Under the pieces are notes generated by a model. The model did not search any database and was not told where the DNA came from. It saw nothing but the letters and a program-made list of their open reading frames with translations. Below, piece by piece: positions 17,402 to 26,522 of a stretch of 32,606 nt of DNA (position 1 is its first letter; every line of letters starts with the position of its first letter). The translations under genes and the position numbers were made by a program. Source of the DNA: Trueperaceae bacterium. GTDB taxonomy: Bacteria > Deinococcota > Deinococci > Deinococcales > Trueperaceae. Location of the stretch: positions 1-32,606 of the forward strand of contig JAABRX010000039.1 in NCBI GenBank assembly GCA_011390675.1, in the 5' to 3' direction.

Positions 17402-18214
17402 TCACGACCGCGCGAGCAACTCCCCGCGCCGAAAGCGGCGCGCGCCGAACGTCAACAGCGCGGCCGCCACCACCCAGAAGGCGGCGCCGAGCGCCGCCAC
17501 GACCGCGGTGGAGAGCACGACCACGCCGGCCGCCTGCCCCACGATCAGCAGCACGATCGGGAGCACGACGGCGCCACCGATCTGGTAGGCCTCCTGGAAG
17601 GTGTTCACGCGGGCGGAGACCAGGACGGTGGCGCCGAGCCCCACGGCCGCGACCGCCGGCGCCACCCACAGCGCCAGCACCCACCACATGACGGTCGGGA
17701 AGAAGATCTGCCCCATCACCGACCAGGCCGCCGCGTTCGCGACCACCGCGTACACCAGGAAGCCGCCCCACGCCACCGCCATCGCCGGCACGAAGCCCAC
17801 GAGCAGCTTGCCCACCAGCAGTTCGGCGTCGGTGGTGGGCGTGTAGAGCAGCGCCTCGAGCGTGCGTCGCTCCTTCTCGCCGGCGAAGGCGTCCGCGGCG
17901 ATCACGCTCGCCACCATCAGCGGCACGATCAGGTACATCGGGGCGAACAGGTACACGAGCAGCAGCGTCACGATCGTCTGCTCTTCGGTGAGCCCCACGA
18001 AGCGCGCTGCGAACGGCTCGGGCATGCGCTCCAGCATCCCGGTCAGGTCGGACGCCCCGGGCAAGTTGATCAGGTGCGGCGCGAACGATGCGAGGACGGG
18101 CAGCACCAGCAGCATCACGAGCGGCACGATGACGATCGGCAGCAGCACCGCCTTGCTCTGCAGCACCACCGACAGGTCCTTGCGCACGATCGCGCGGATC
18201 GCACGGACGTTCAT
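17402..18214 (-). CDS. ABC-2 type transporter permease
   Basis: 270 aa; VRKDLSVVLQSKAVLLPIVIVPLVMLLVLP...AADAFAGEKERRTLEALLYTPTTDAELLVGKLL (ABC-2 hallmark); ATGA overlap with the ATPase gene. Confidence 0.9.
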   Translation of the reverse strand: MNVRAIRAIVRKDLSVVLQSKAVLLPIVIVPLVMLLVLPVLASFAPHLINLPGASDLTGMLERMPEPFAARFVGLTEEQTIVTLLLVYLFAPMYLIVPLMVASVIAADAFAGEKERRTLEALLYTPTTDAELLVGKLLVGFVPAMAVAWGGFLVYAVVANAAAWSVMGQIFFPTVMWWVLALWVAPAVAAVGLGATVLVSARVNTFQEAYQIGGAVVLPIVLLIVGQAAGVVVLSTAVVAALGAAFWVVAAALLTFGARRFRRGELLARS

Positions 18215-19221
18215 GCGGGCACCCCCCCAGCGGCAGGCACCGCCACCGCACCGCGCCCGACTCGATGGAGCGCGAAGTAGACGTCCTCGAGCGACGGGAC
18301 TTCGCGCTCGACCGCGTGGATCCGGGCGCCCAGCCCCACCAGCGCCGCGACGCCGTCCGCGATGGCGTCGGCGTCGCGAACGACGGCGTGCACGACCACG
18401 ACGCCGGCGTGCTCGGGTGGGGCATCGTCGTCCACGTCCCCCCACCCGTCGACGGTGGCGAGGGTCGCGGCGAGGCTCGCGACGAGCCCCCCACCGTCGA
18501 CCGGCGGCCGCGCCACCACCCGCACCCGGGTGCCCGCGCCCAAGCCGGCGGCGAGCTCGCTCGGTGCCCCCTCCGCGACGACCGCACCGTGCTCGAGCAC
18601 CACCACCCGGTCGCACAGCGCCTGCGCTTGGTTCAGGTCGTGGGTGCACAGGACGATCCCGCGGCCCTCGGCGCGCAGCGCGCGGACGCGATCGGCGACC
18701 GCCCGCGCAGCGACCGGGTCGAGCCCCGCCGTCGGTTCGTCCAAGAAGAGCAGCGCGGGGTCGTGGAGCAGAGCGCGCGCGAGCGCGAGGCGCTGGCGCA
18801 TCCCCTTGCTGTACGTGCCCACCCGCCGGTCGGCGGCCTCGCTCAGGTCGAACGATGCGAGCAGGTCGGCGACCCGCCCGTCGACGAGCGACGGCGCGAC
18901 GCCGTACAGGTCGGCGAACGCACGCAGGCCCTGACGGCCGGTCAGGCGGTCGTCGACCGCGGGCGTCTCGGTGCTCACACCCACCCGGCGGCGGACCTCG
19001 ACGCCGTCGACGGTCGGGTCGAAACCGAACACGCGCGCGGTGCCCGCGGTCGGCGCCAGCACCCCGGCGAGCAGGCGCACGGTGGTCGTCTTGCCGGCGC
19101 CGTTGTGGCCGAGCAGGCCCACGACCTCGCCGCGCGCGACGTGCAGGTCGAGGGCGTCGACCGCGCGGTTGGTACCGAAGTCGCGCCGGAGCGCGTGCGT
19201 CTCGACCAGGAGCCCATCCAT
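18211..19221 (-). CDS. ABC transporter ATP-binding protein (NatA/CcmA-type exporter ATPase)
   Basis: 336 aa; GHNGAGKTTTVRLLAG, YSKGMRQRLALARALLHDPALLFLDEPTAGLDP, THDLNQAQALCDRVVVLEHG. Confidence 0.93.
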   Translation of the reverse strand: MDGLLVETHALRRDFGTNRAVDALDLHVARGEVVGLLGHNGAGKTTTVRLLAGVLAPTAGTARVFGFDPTVDGVEVRRRVGVSTETPAVDDRLTGRQGLRAFADLYGVAPSLVDGRVADLLASFDLSEAADRRVGTYSKGMRQRLALARALLHDPALLFLDEPTAGLDPVAARAVADRVRALRAEGRGIVLCTHDLNQAQALCDRVVVLEHGAVVAEGAPSELAAGLGAGTRVRVVARPPVDGGGLVASLAATLATVDGWGDVDDDAPPEHAGVVVVHAVVRDADAIADGVAALVGLGARIHAVEREVPSLEDVYFALHRVGRGAVAVPAAGGVPA

Positions 19222-19227
19222 GGGGCC

Positions 19228-19233
19228 AGCGTA
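19228..19233 (-). promoter_or_regulatory. Candidate -10 box TACGCT, 6 nt upstream of the ABC ATPase ATG
   Basis: Minus strand: TACGCT-ggcccc-ATG; same hexamer as the SARP -10. Confidence 0.4.
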
Positions 19234-19244
19234 TGCGCAGGGCT

Positions 19245-20078
19245 TCAGCCCGCCAGGGGCGTTCGTCTCCGCAGCGCCACCTCGAGCACCACCAACAGCA
19301 CCAGCGCCGGCAGCGTGAGCAGCAGCGCCAGACCGGCCGTGATCGGGTCGAGGAGGCCCCCGCCGCCCAGCCGAGCGAACAGCTGCACGGCCGTCGTCTC
19401 GACGCGCCCCTGACCGATCAGGACGGTGAGCACGACCACGTGGACGCTCACCAGGTACGCGAAGAGGGTCGCGGCGGCGACGCCCGGCCCGAGCAGCGGC
19501 AGCCGCAGGTGCCACACCACCTCCCAAGCGGTGGCCCCGTGCACGCGCGCGGCATCGGCGAGGTCGCGGTCGAAGCCGCGCTCGACGGCCGTGAGCGTCC
19601 GCACCAGGTACGGCAGGACTGGCACCAGGTGCACGAGGCCGACGCCCCAGAGCGTGCCGGCGGCGCCGATCTGCGTCGCCCAGGCCGCCAAGCCCAGCCC
19701 GATGGCCAGCTCGGGCACCACGAGCGGCACCAGGAACGCCCCCTCGACGAGCGCCCGGCCGCGGAAGCGCTCGTGCGCGAGCACCCGCGCCGCAGGCCAG
19801 GCGAGCGCGAGGCCGACCAGCGTGACGACCGCCGCCATCACCGCGCTCGTCGCGAGCCCCTCGAGCGCGCGCGAGGCAGGCGATGCGAGGTAGTCCCAAC
19901 CGATCGGCAAGCGCGCGCGCTCGCGGGCGGTCCACCACCATTCCGACGGGAGCAGGTCGGGCCAGCCCCACCGGAAGGCGAACGCGGCGACCCCCAGGGC
20001 GACGAACGGCACCGCGGCGCCCACCGCGGCGAAGCGCACGAGCGTCTTCGCCCCCGCACCTGGACCGGCTCGCCTCAC
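19245..20078 (-). CDS. ABC importer permease (second permease of a YnjBC-like system)
   Basis: GTG start; about 277 aa; binding-protein-dependent permease EAA-like segment (DLADAARVHGATAWEVVWHLRLPLLGPGVAAATLFAYLVSV); GTGA overlap with the upstream permease. Confidence 0.85.
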   Translation of the reverse strand: MRRAGPGAGAKTLVRFAAVGAAVPFVALGVAAFAFRWGWPDLLPSEWWWTARERARLPIGWDYLASPASRALEGLATSAVMAAVVTLVGLALAWPAARVLAHERFRGRALVEGAFLVPLVVPELAIGLGLAAWATQIGAAGTLWGVGLVHLVPVLPYLVRTLTAVERGFDRDLADAARVHGATAWEVVWHLRLPLLGPGVAAATLFAYLVSVHVVVLTVLIGQGRVETTAVQLFARLGGGGLLDPITAGLALLLTLPALVLLVVLEVALRRRTPLAG

Positions 20079-20935
20079 GCTCTCGCCCCAGGGAGCCAGC
20101 GGCGCGCCGCCGCGGTCCAAGCGCCGACGACGACCGTGGCCAGCGCCAGCACGCACCACGCGAGCGCCATCGCCAGCGGACGCTGCGCCAGGTCGGGGTC
20201 GGCGTAGGCGCGCCAAGCGGCCACCGCCAGCGTGTCGCGGGTGCCGCCGGAGAGCAGCAGCGGCACCTCGAGCGCGCCCAGGTCGTACGCCAACACGAGC
20301 GCGACGGCCGCGACGAGCGCGGGCGCCACGCGCGGCAGCACCGCGTAGCGGAACGTCTGCCACCGGTCGGCGCCATAGACCCGCGCGACCTCGACGCCGG
20401 TCCGGTCGCCGCCGTCGTGGGCGGCGGCGACCAGGAGCGCGACGAACGGCACCTGCTTCCAGGCGAAGGCGAGGACCACGCCGAGCCCCGACGGGCCGTC
20501 GAGCAGCCGCGGCCACGCGGCCGGCGCGTCGAGGACGCCGAGCGCGAACGCCACGCGCGCCAGCACCCCGCCGCCGGCGAGCCAGACGGTCGCGAGCGCG
20601 ACCACCACCACGTACGGCACCAACAGCGGCAGCTGCACGAGGGCGCCGGCCGGGCCCCGGCGACCGGCGAGCGCGAGCCCGAGCGCGAGGCCGAGCACCG
20701 CGGCCAACGCCGCCGCCGGCAGCGCGGTGGCCAGGGTGCGTCCGGCGGCGGCGCGCACCGCTGGATCCGCGAGCACGGCGCGGTAGTAGTCGAGCGTGGG
20801 GAAGGCGTCGACGCCCAGGTGCGGCGCGTACCCGAGGCTCTGCAGCAGAGAGCCCCCCAGCGCGCCGCCCACGGCGGCCGCCAGCACCAGCGCGGCGGGC
20901 GCCAGCCCGAGCACGATGCGCGCCCGCCGCCGCAC
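20075..20935 (-). CDS. ABC importer permease (first permease of a YnjBC-like system)
   Basis: About 286 aa from GTG (start uncertain); EAA-like segment VEVARVYGADRWQTFRYAVLPRVAPALVAAVALVLAYDLGALEVPLLL. Confidence 0.82.
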   Translation of the reverse strand: MRRRARIVLGLAPAALVLAAAVGGALGGSLLQSLGYAPHLGVDAFPTLDYYRAVLADPAVRAAAGRTLATALPAAALAAVLGLALGLALAGRRGPAGALVQLPLLVPYVVVVALATVWLAGGGVLARVAFALGVLDAPAAWPRLLDGPSGLGVVLAFAWKQVPFVALLVAAAHDGGDRTGVEVARVYGADRWQTFRYAVLPRVAPALVAAVALVLAYDLGALEVPLLLSGGTRDTLAVAAWRAYADPDLAQRPLAMALAWCVLALATVVVGAWTAAARRWLPGARA

Positions 20936-20943
20936 GCCGGGCC

Positions 20944-22353
20944 TCAGTCGCCGGACAGCGCGGCCCGCACGACGGCGGCGAAGGGTTCCGGGGTCGCCTC
21001 GGCCACCCAGCGCGCCCACACCCGGTCGACGACCGGCACCCAGGAGCCGTGCATCTCGGCGACCGCGTTCGCGGCCAGGTCCGCGTAGGTGACGCCGCGC
21101 AGGTCGGGGGCGACGGCCTCGGCGCGGGCGCGCCCTTCGGGTGGGAGCGTCGCGGCGTCGAGCCCGAGCGGGAAGCCGACCAACTCGAGCTTCGACAGAT
21201 GGCTCTCGGGGCTCGAGAGCGCGTCGGCGAGCAGCAGCGCGGCGGCGGGGTTCGGGGCGTTGGCCGGGATCGCCAGGAAGCTCTTGTTGACCCGCATCAG
21301 CCCTTCGGGGAACACGACCGTCGCGACGGAGTCCGGGAGCCGCCCGCGCTCGACGCCCGTGCCGGCGTGGAAGACGTTGTCCTCGCAGGCGAGGTCGACC
21401 TCGCCGGACACGAGCAACCGCTCCCAGGCGGCCGCGGAGGGCGGGTACACCGGCGCGCCGCGGCGGCCGTCCGCGCCACCGCCGCCGAGCAAGAACGGCT
21501 CGATCCGCCGCAGGTAGGCGAAGCCCGGCTCGAGCCGGCGCACGACCTCGTCGGGCGCCAGCGTGCCGACGGCATCGAGGAACGGCGCGACCCCCTCGCC
21601 GAGGAGCCCGATCAGCGCCTGCTGGACCCAGGCGGTGCCCACGTAGTCGGGCGGGCGCACGTACGTGAGGCGGCCGGGGTGCGCGCGCGCCCAGGACTCC
21701 AAGCCGGCGTGGTCGCGCGGCACGTCGGCCACCGGCCAGCGGGCCGTGTCGACGTAGCAGACGTACTGGCCGGCGTACCAGGGCATCGAGGCGAGGCCGG
21801 TGGGCGTCCCGACGTCGCGCAGGTTGGGCCCGGACGTCGGATCGGTGGGGTCGAACACGAACCAGCGGGCGTTGGGGACGAGGTCGGCGAAGGGACCGAA
21901 GAGCAGATCGGCCTGCGCCAGGGTGCGGAAGTCGTCGCCGTTGATCCAGATCAGGTCGACCGGGCCGGCCCCCAGCCCGCGGCCGGCGGCGGCGGCGGCG
22001 AGCACCGCGTCGACCGCATCGCGGGTGGCGGGCACTCGGACGCTCTCGAGGCGCACGCCCGCGTCAGCGAGCTCCGGGGCCACGACCAGATCGATCCAGG
22101 TGTTCAGGTCCTCGCTGCCACCCCAGTGGTACCAGCGCACGACGCCCTCGGCGGCCGCCCGCGCACGGACGGCGTCCCAGCCGAGGGCACCATCCAAGAA
22201 CGCGGAGCGGAAGGCGGCAGCCTCGGGGTCGTGGGCGAGGTCGGCGCGCAGCGGCGGGGCGGCCCCGGCGAGCGCCCCCCACAGGAGCGGCGCGACCCAC
22301 GCCGCCGCTCGCAGCCAGCGGGCGGCGCGGAACGATCGGGCGATCGGAAGCAT
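20944..22353 (-). CDS. ABC transporter substrate-binding protein, YnjB-like (COG4134-type)
   Basis: 469 aa; signal peptide; RWYHWGGSEDLNTWID and VDLIWINGDDFRTLAQADLLFGPFADLVPNARWF resemble the remembered YnjB family; adjacent to two permeases. Confidence 0.8.
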   Translation of the reverse strand: MLPIARSFRAARWLRAAAWVAPLLWGALAGAAPPLRADLAHDPEAAAFRSAFLDGALGWDAVRARAAAEGVVRWYHWGGSEDLNTWIDLVVAPELADAGVRLESVRVPATRDAVDAVLAAAAAGRGLGAGPVDLIWINGDDFRTLAQADLLFGPFADLVPNARWFVFDPTDPTSGPNLRDVGTPTGLASMPWYAGQYVCYVDTARWPVADVPRDHAGLESWARAHPGRLTYVRPPDYVGTAWVQQALIGLLGEGVAPFLDAVGTLAPDEVVRRLEPGFAYLRRIEPFLLGGGGADGRRGAPVYPPSAAAWERLLVSGEVDLACEDNVFHAGTGVERGRLPDSVATVVFPEGLMRVNKSFLAIPANAPNPAAALLLADALSSPESHLSKLELVGFPLGLDAATLPPEGRARAEAVAPDLRGVTYADLAANAVAEMHGSWVPVVDRVWARWVAEATPEPFAAVVRAALSGD

Positions 22354-22360
22354 CGCCGCG

Positions 22361-22366
22361 AGCTTA
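22361..22366 (-). promoter_or_regulatory. Candidate -10 box TAAGCT, 7 nt upstream of the YnjB-like ATG
   Basis: Minus strand: TAAGCT-cgcggcg-ATG. Confidence 0.4.
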
Positions 22367-22432
22367 GCGCCGCCGCCGCGGTCGCGACGTGCCGGAGCAG
22401 CCCAATTCGCATGGCGCGCGCGGGCGACGTCC

Positions 22433-22438
22433 TATGGT
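22433..22438 (+). promoter_or_regulatory. Candidate -10 box TATGGT, 8 nt upstream of the GTG start at 22447
   Basis: tatggt-ggtcgcac-GTG; no good -35. Confidence 0.35.
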
Positions 22439-22446
22439 GGTCGCAC

Positions 22447-25400
22447 GTGAGCGAGCGCACCCCTGCACCGACGCGACCGCAGACCGACCCGCCGGTCCGT
22501 CCTGCCGCATGGCTGGTGGTGGCGCCGGCAACCGTGGGGCTCGACGCGGCCCTGCGCGACCAGGACGGAGCCGCGAGGGTCGTGCGGGCCGACGGCCTCG
22601 GTCCGGCGCTCACCGGGCTGGCCCGAAGCCGCGACTGGGACGCCGTGGTCGTCGTCGCGAGCGGTGGCGGAGACGACCCCGGCGCCTCGGTCCTGGCCGC
22701 CCTGCGCTTGGAGCTGGTGGCTGCTCCCGTGGTCGTCATCCTGGACGCGGTCGACGTGGCCGAGGCGAACCGGTGGCGGGCGCTGGGGGCGACCGACGTT
22801 CTGGCTCGATCCGACGTCGGGGGGTTGGCGGCGCGCCTGCGCGCGCTTCAGGAGCCGCGACCGTCGGTGGACGCGGCGCCCGATCCCGAGGACGCCGCCG
22901 ACGGACGGCGCTGGCTGGACGCGTTGGCGTCCTTCCACGTCGCCGTGGATCGCTCCGAAACCGAGGGCGCCGCGTTGGGTGCGGCAGCGACGGCGGTGGC
23001 GGCGACCGTCCGCCTCGCCGGGCTCGAGGTCTGGCAGCTGGACGACGACGACCTCCACCTGGTGCTCGTCGCGACGCACGGCGTCGCCGACGACCCGCGC
23101 CTGCGCGCCGACCCGACCGTGACCGACCTGACGCCCCGCGAGGGGCTGGTGCGCCACGCCCACGAGCACGGTCGCGCGGCGTGGATCGACGACCTGCACC
23201 GCGGCGACGAAGCCGACACCGATGCCGGATCCGGCCCGCGACCGCGGTTGTTGCGCGCCCCGGCCGCGGTCGCCCTGGGCTTGCGTGCGGTCCACGCCGA
23301 GCCGGTGCACGTCGGCGATGCGGCCGTCGCCGTGCTCGTGGGGTGGTTCGAGGCGCCCGCCGACCGAGCGCACGCACGCGAGCGCATCGCGTGGTGGGCG
23401 TCGCGCATCGGCACGACGCTCGCCTCGTGGCGCGCGGCACGCGCCTTCGAGAACGAGCTGGCGCACGTGCGCGGCGCGCTCGATGGGGCGCCGATGGGGG
23501 TGGCGGCGTGCGACGCCGCCGGCCGCCTGACCCTCGCGAACCAGGCGATGGGGCGGGCCGGTCTGCACGCGTTGGTGGGCGACGACCACGAGCGCTGGCG
23601 GGCCGGCTGGGAACTGTGCACGCACGATGGCGCCACCGCGCTCGCGCCCGGCGACGATCCGCTGTCCCGCGCGCTGCACGGTGAGGTGCTGCATGGCGCG
23701 GTCTTCGTCAGCCACACGGCCGGCGGAAAGCCGAGGCGCTGGCGGGTCGACGCCGCGCCGCTGCGATCCGCGGACGGCACCCCCGCGGGCGCGCGCGCGA
23801 CGTTCGCCCCGGTCGACGCCCCCGCCGAGGTGAACCGGGCCGCCACGAGCGACCTGGTGCTGCGCGACTTCCGGCTGCTGCTCGATCGGGCCGCCGAGCT
23901 CGCGGCGGCGGTCGGCGAAGCGCCCGAACTCGCGGACGTGTGGCCGGCGCTCGACGCGTTCGTACGGGCGACCACCCCCGCGGCGCGCTGGACCGTCGTC
24001 CGGGGGGCGACCGTGGAGCACGCCGCGACCCTCACCCCCGGCGATCGCGCACCGACCGTGGCCGACGACGCGCTGTCGAGCGACCGCCGCGTGGCCGCGC
24101 CGCTGCGGGTCGGCGAGCGCGAGCTGGGCACGCTCACGCTCGTCGCCGACGCGCCGGGCGCGTTCGACGAGCGCCACGCGACGGCCGCCACCATGGCGGC
24201 CAACCTGATCGCGGTGGCGGTGGACCACGCGGACCTGGTCGTGCAGGAGCGCCGCCTGAGGTCGGAAGCCGAAGCCTCCGCGACCCACTTCCGCAGCATG
24301 TTCGAGGCGACGCCGTTGGCGGTCTCGCTGACGTCGCTCGACGACGCCACGGTCTTGGACGTCAACCCGGCGTTCGCGGCCCTGGTCGGGTTCGAGCGCG
24401 CGGAGCTGGTCGGACGGCGCATCGCGGACTTCGACAACTGGGCGGACCCGACGGTGCGCGCCGCCCTCAAGGCGCGGGTCGAGGCGGGCTTCAGCGTCGC
24501 CAACCAGGAGGTCGTGCTGCTGCGCAAGGACCGGTCGCGTCTGCACTGCCTCGTGTCGGCCGAGCGCACCGAGCACCGGGGTCGACCGGCGATGCTGCTC
24601 ACCGTCGTCGACGTGACCGAGCGCCTGGCGCAGGAGGAGCGGATGCGCCAGCTGGCGACGTTCCGCGAGAAGCTCATGGGCTTCGTCGAGCAGACCCTCG
24701 AGGAGGGGTTCGAGGGGGCGAGCTTCTTCCAGCGCCTGGTGGAGAGCGCCGTCGCGGCCACGCCCGGCGCCGAGGCCGGCAGCCTGCTGCTGCGCGACGA
24801 CGAGGGCGACACGTACCGCTTCGTCGCGGCCGTCGGGTACGACCTCGCCGGCCTCGGCCCGGCCACGTTCGCCGACGCCGAGATCCATGCCACGACCGAC
24901 GCCAGGCATCCCGTCGTCGTCCACGTCCATCCGGAGGCGGCCCAGGGCGACGAGCGCGCGCGCCTGCTGCACGCCTACGGCCGGGTGGACGAGATCCGGG
25001 CGACGCTGACCGTGCCGATCGTGCTGAGTGGGCGCCGGGTGGCCGCGCTGTGCCTCGACGCCTTCGCCGACCGCGACGCCTTCGGCGACGACGCCCACCG
25101 GCTCGCCACCGCGTTCGGCGCGCAGGTCGCTGCGCTCGTCAAGCGCCGCGCGCTGGAGCAGGCGCTCGAACGGATGGCCTACCACGACCACCTCACCGGG
25201 CTCCCCAACCGCATCCTCTTCCGCGACCGGCTGGTGCAGGCGATCGCCCACGCGCGACGCAACGGTCGGCGCGGCGCGGCGCTGTTCATCGACCTCGACA
25301 ACCTCAAGGTCACGAACGACACGCTCGGGCATGCGGTCGGCGACGCGCTCCTGCGCAGCGTCGCGCAGCGCCTGCAGAGGGCGGTGCGCGACGAGGACAC

Positions 25401-26508
25401 GGTGGCGCGCATCGGCGGCGACGAGTTCACGGTGGTGCTGCCCGAGGTGAAGGACGCGCCCGCCGCCGCGCGGGTGGCCGAGAAGCTGATCGAGGCGTTC
25501 CGGGAGCCGTTCAAGGTCGCCGGGCACGAGGTGCACGCCACCGCCAGCCTCGGCATCACCCTCTTCCCCGACGATGCCATCGACGCCGACGCGCTCATCC
25601 AGCACGGCGACACGGCGATGTACCACGCCAAGAACCAGGGCAAGGACCGCTTCCGCTTCTTCACCCGCGACATGAACCGGGCGCTCCTGGAGCGCGCTTC
25701 GCTCGAAGCGCAGCTGCGCAAGGCGCTCGACAGAGACGAGTTCACGGTCCACTTCCAGCCGCGGGTCGCGCTCGGCGACGGACGCGTGACGTCGGTCGAG
25801 GCGCTCGCGCGCTGGAACCATCCGGAGCGCGGTTGGATCCCACCCGACGCCTTCATCGCGGTGGCGGAGGAATCGGGGCTGATCGGCCCGGTCGGTCGCC
25901 GATTGCTCGAGCTCGCCTGCACCCAGGGGCGCCGCTGGGCCGACGCGGGAACCCCGGTCGTCGTCGCAGCCAACCTCTCCGCGCGCCAGTTGCAGGAGCG
26001 CGACTTCGTGCACCAGATCGAGGAGGTGCTCGCCGCCACGGGCTTCGACCCCACCTACCTGGAGGTCGAGCTGACCGAGTCCGCGGTCATGCGCAACGTC
26101 GAGGAGAACGTCGAGAAGCTCGGCGCGCTCCGCGCCCTGGGCGTGCAGGTGTCCATCGACGACTTCGGTACCGCGTACTCCTCGCTCAACTACCTCAAGC
26201 GGCTCCCCGCCACCGCGCTCAAGATCGACCGCTCGTTCGTGACCGACGTCGGCGACCCCGAACGGGCGCCGCACGACGCGGGGATCGTCCGCGCGATCGT
26301 GGCGCTCGCCCGCACGCTGGAGCTCACCGCGATCGCCGAGGGGATCGAGACCCCGGCCCAGCTCGCCTTCCTGCGGCAGGTCGGCTGCGAGCAGGGGCAG
26401 GGCTACCTGCTCGGTCGCCCGGTGCCCGCAGCCGAACTGACCGCCACGCTGGGGGCTGGGCTGGTGCCCTTGCCGCCGCCGGACGCGCCCGGTACGCCGT
26501 CCGCATAG
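22447..26508 (+). CDS. Multi-domain c-di-GMP enzyme: degenerate receiver-like N-terminus, GAF/PAS sensors, GGDEF and EAL domains
   Basis: 1353 aa from GTG (alternative ATG at 22411); PAS (FRSMFEATPLAVSLTSLDDATVLDVNPAFAALVGF); GGDEF (YHDHLTGLPNRILFRDRL...RIGGDEFTVVLPE); EAL (VEALARWNHPERGWIPPDAFI, ELTESAVM, SIDDFGTAYSSLNYL, KIDRSFV, IAEGIET). Confidence 0.93.
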   Translation: MSERTPAPTRPQTDPPVRPAAWLVVAPATVGLDAALRDQDGAARVVRADGLGPALTGLARSRDWDAVVVVASGGGDDPGASVLAALRLELVAAPVVVILDAVDVAEANRWRALGATDVLARSDVGGLAARLRALQEPRPSVDAAPDPEDAADGRRWLDALASFHVAVDRSETEGAALGAAATAVAATVRLAGLEVWQLDDDDLHLVLVATHGVADDPRLRADPTVTDLTPREGLVRHAHEHGRAAWIDDLHRGDEADTDAGSGPRPRLLRAPAAVALGLRAVHAEPVHVGDAAVAVLVGWFEAPADRAHARERIAWWASRIGTTLASWRAARAFENELAHVRGALDGAPMGVAACDAAGRLTLANQAMGRAGLHALVGDDHERWRAGWELCTHDGATALAPGDDPLSRALHGEVLHGAVFVSHTAGGKPRRWRVDAAPLRSADGTPAGARATFAPVDAPAEVNRAATSDLVLRDFRLLLDRAAELAAAVGEAPELADVWPALDAFVRATTPAARWTVVRGATVEHAATLTPGDRAPTVADDALSSDRRVAAPLRVGERELGTLTLVADAPGAFDERHATAATMAANLIAVAVDHADLVVQERRLRSEAEASATHFRSMFEATPLAVSLTSLDDATVLDVNPAFAALVGFERAELVGRRIADFDNWADPTVRAALKARVEAGFSVANQEVVLLRKDRSRLHCLVSAERTEHRGRPAMLLTVVDVTERLAQEERMRQLATFREKLMGFVEQTLEEGFEGASFFQRLVESAVAATPGAEAGSLLLRDDEGDTYRFVAAVGYDLAGLGPATFADAEIHATTDARHPVVVHVHPEAAQGDERARLLHAYGRVDEIRATLTVPIVLSGRRVAALCLDAFADRDAFGDDAHRLATAFGAQVAALVKRRALEQALERMAYHDHLTGLPNRILFRDRLVQAIAHARRNGRRGAALFIDLDNLKVTNDTLGHAVGDALLRSVAQRLQRAVRDEDTVARIGGDEFTVVLPEVKDAPAAARVAEKLIEAFREPFKVAGHEVHATASLGITLFPDDAIDADALIQHGDTAMYHAKNQGKDRFRFFTRDMNRALLERASLEAQLRKALDRDEFTVHFQPRVALGDGRVTSVEALARWNHPERGWIPPDAFIAVAEESGLIGPVGRRLLELACTQGRRWADAGTPVVVAANLSARQLQERDFVHQIEEVLAATGFDPTYLEVELTESAVMRNVEENVEKLGALRALGVQVSIDDFGTAYSSLNYLKRLPATALKIDRSFVTDVGDPERAPHDAGIVRAIVALARTLELTAIAEGIETPAQLAFLRQVGCEQGQGYLLGRPVPAAELTATLGAGLVPLPPPDAPGTPSA

Positions 26509-26522
26509 GCGATGATGGCGGA

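Noticed and set aside
21049-22446. N-terminal extension of the GGDEF/EAL ORF
   Set aside because: Antisense to the YnjB-like gene and motif-free; the start is placed at 22447 (or 22411).
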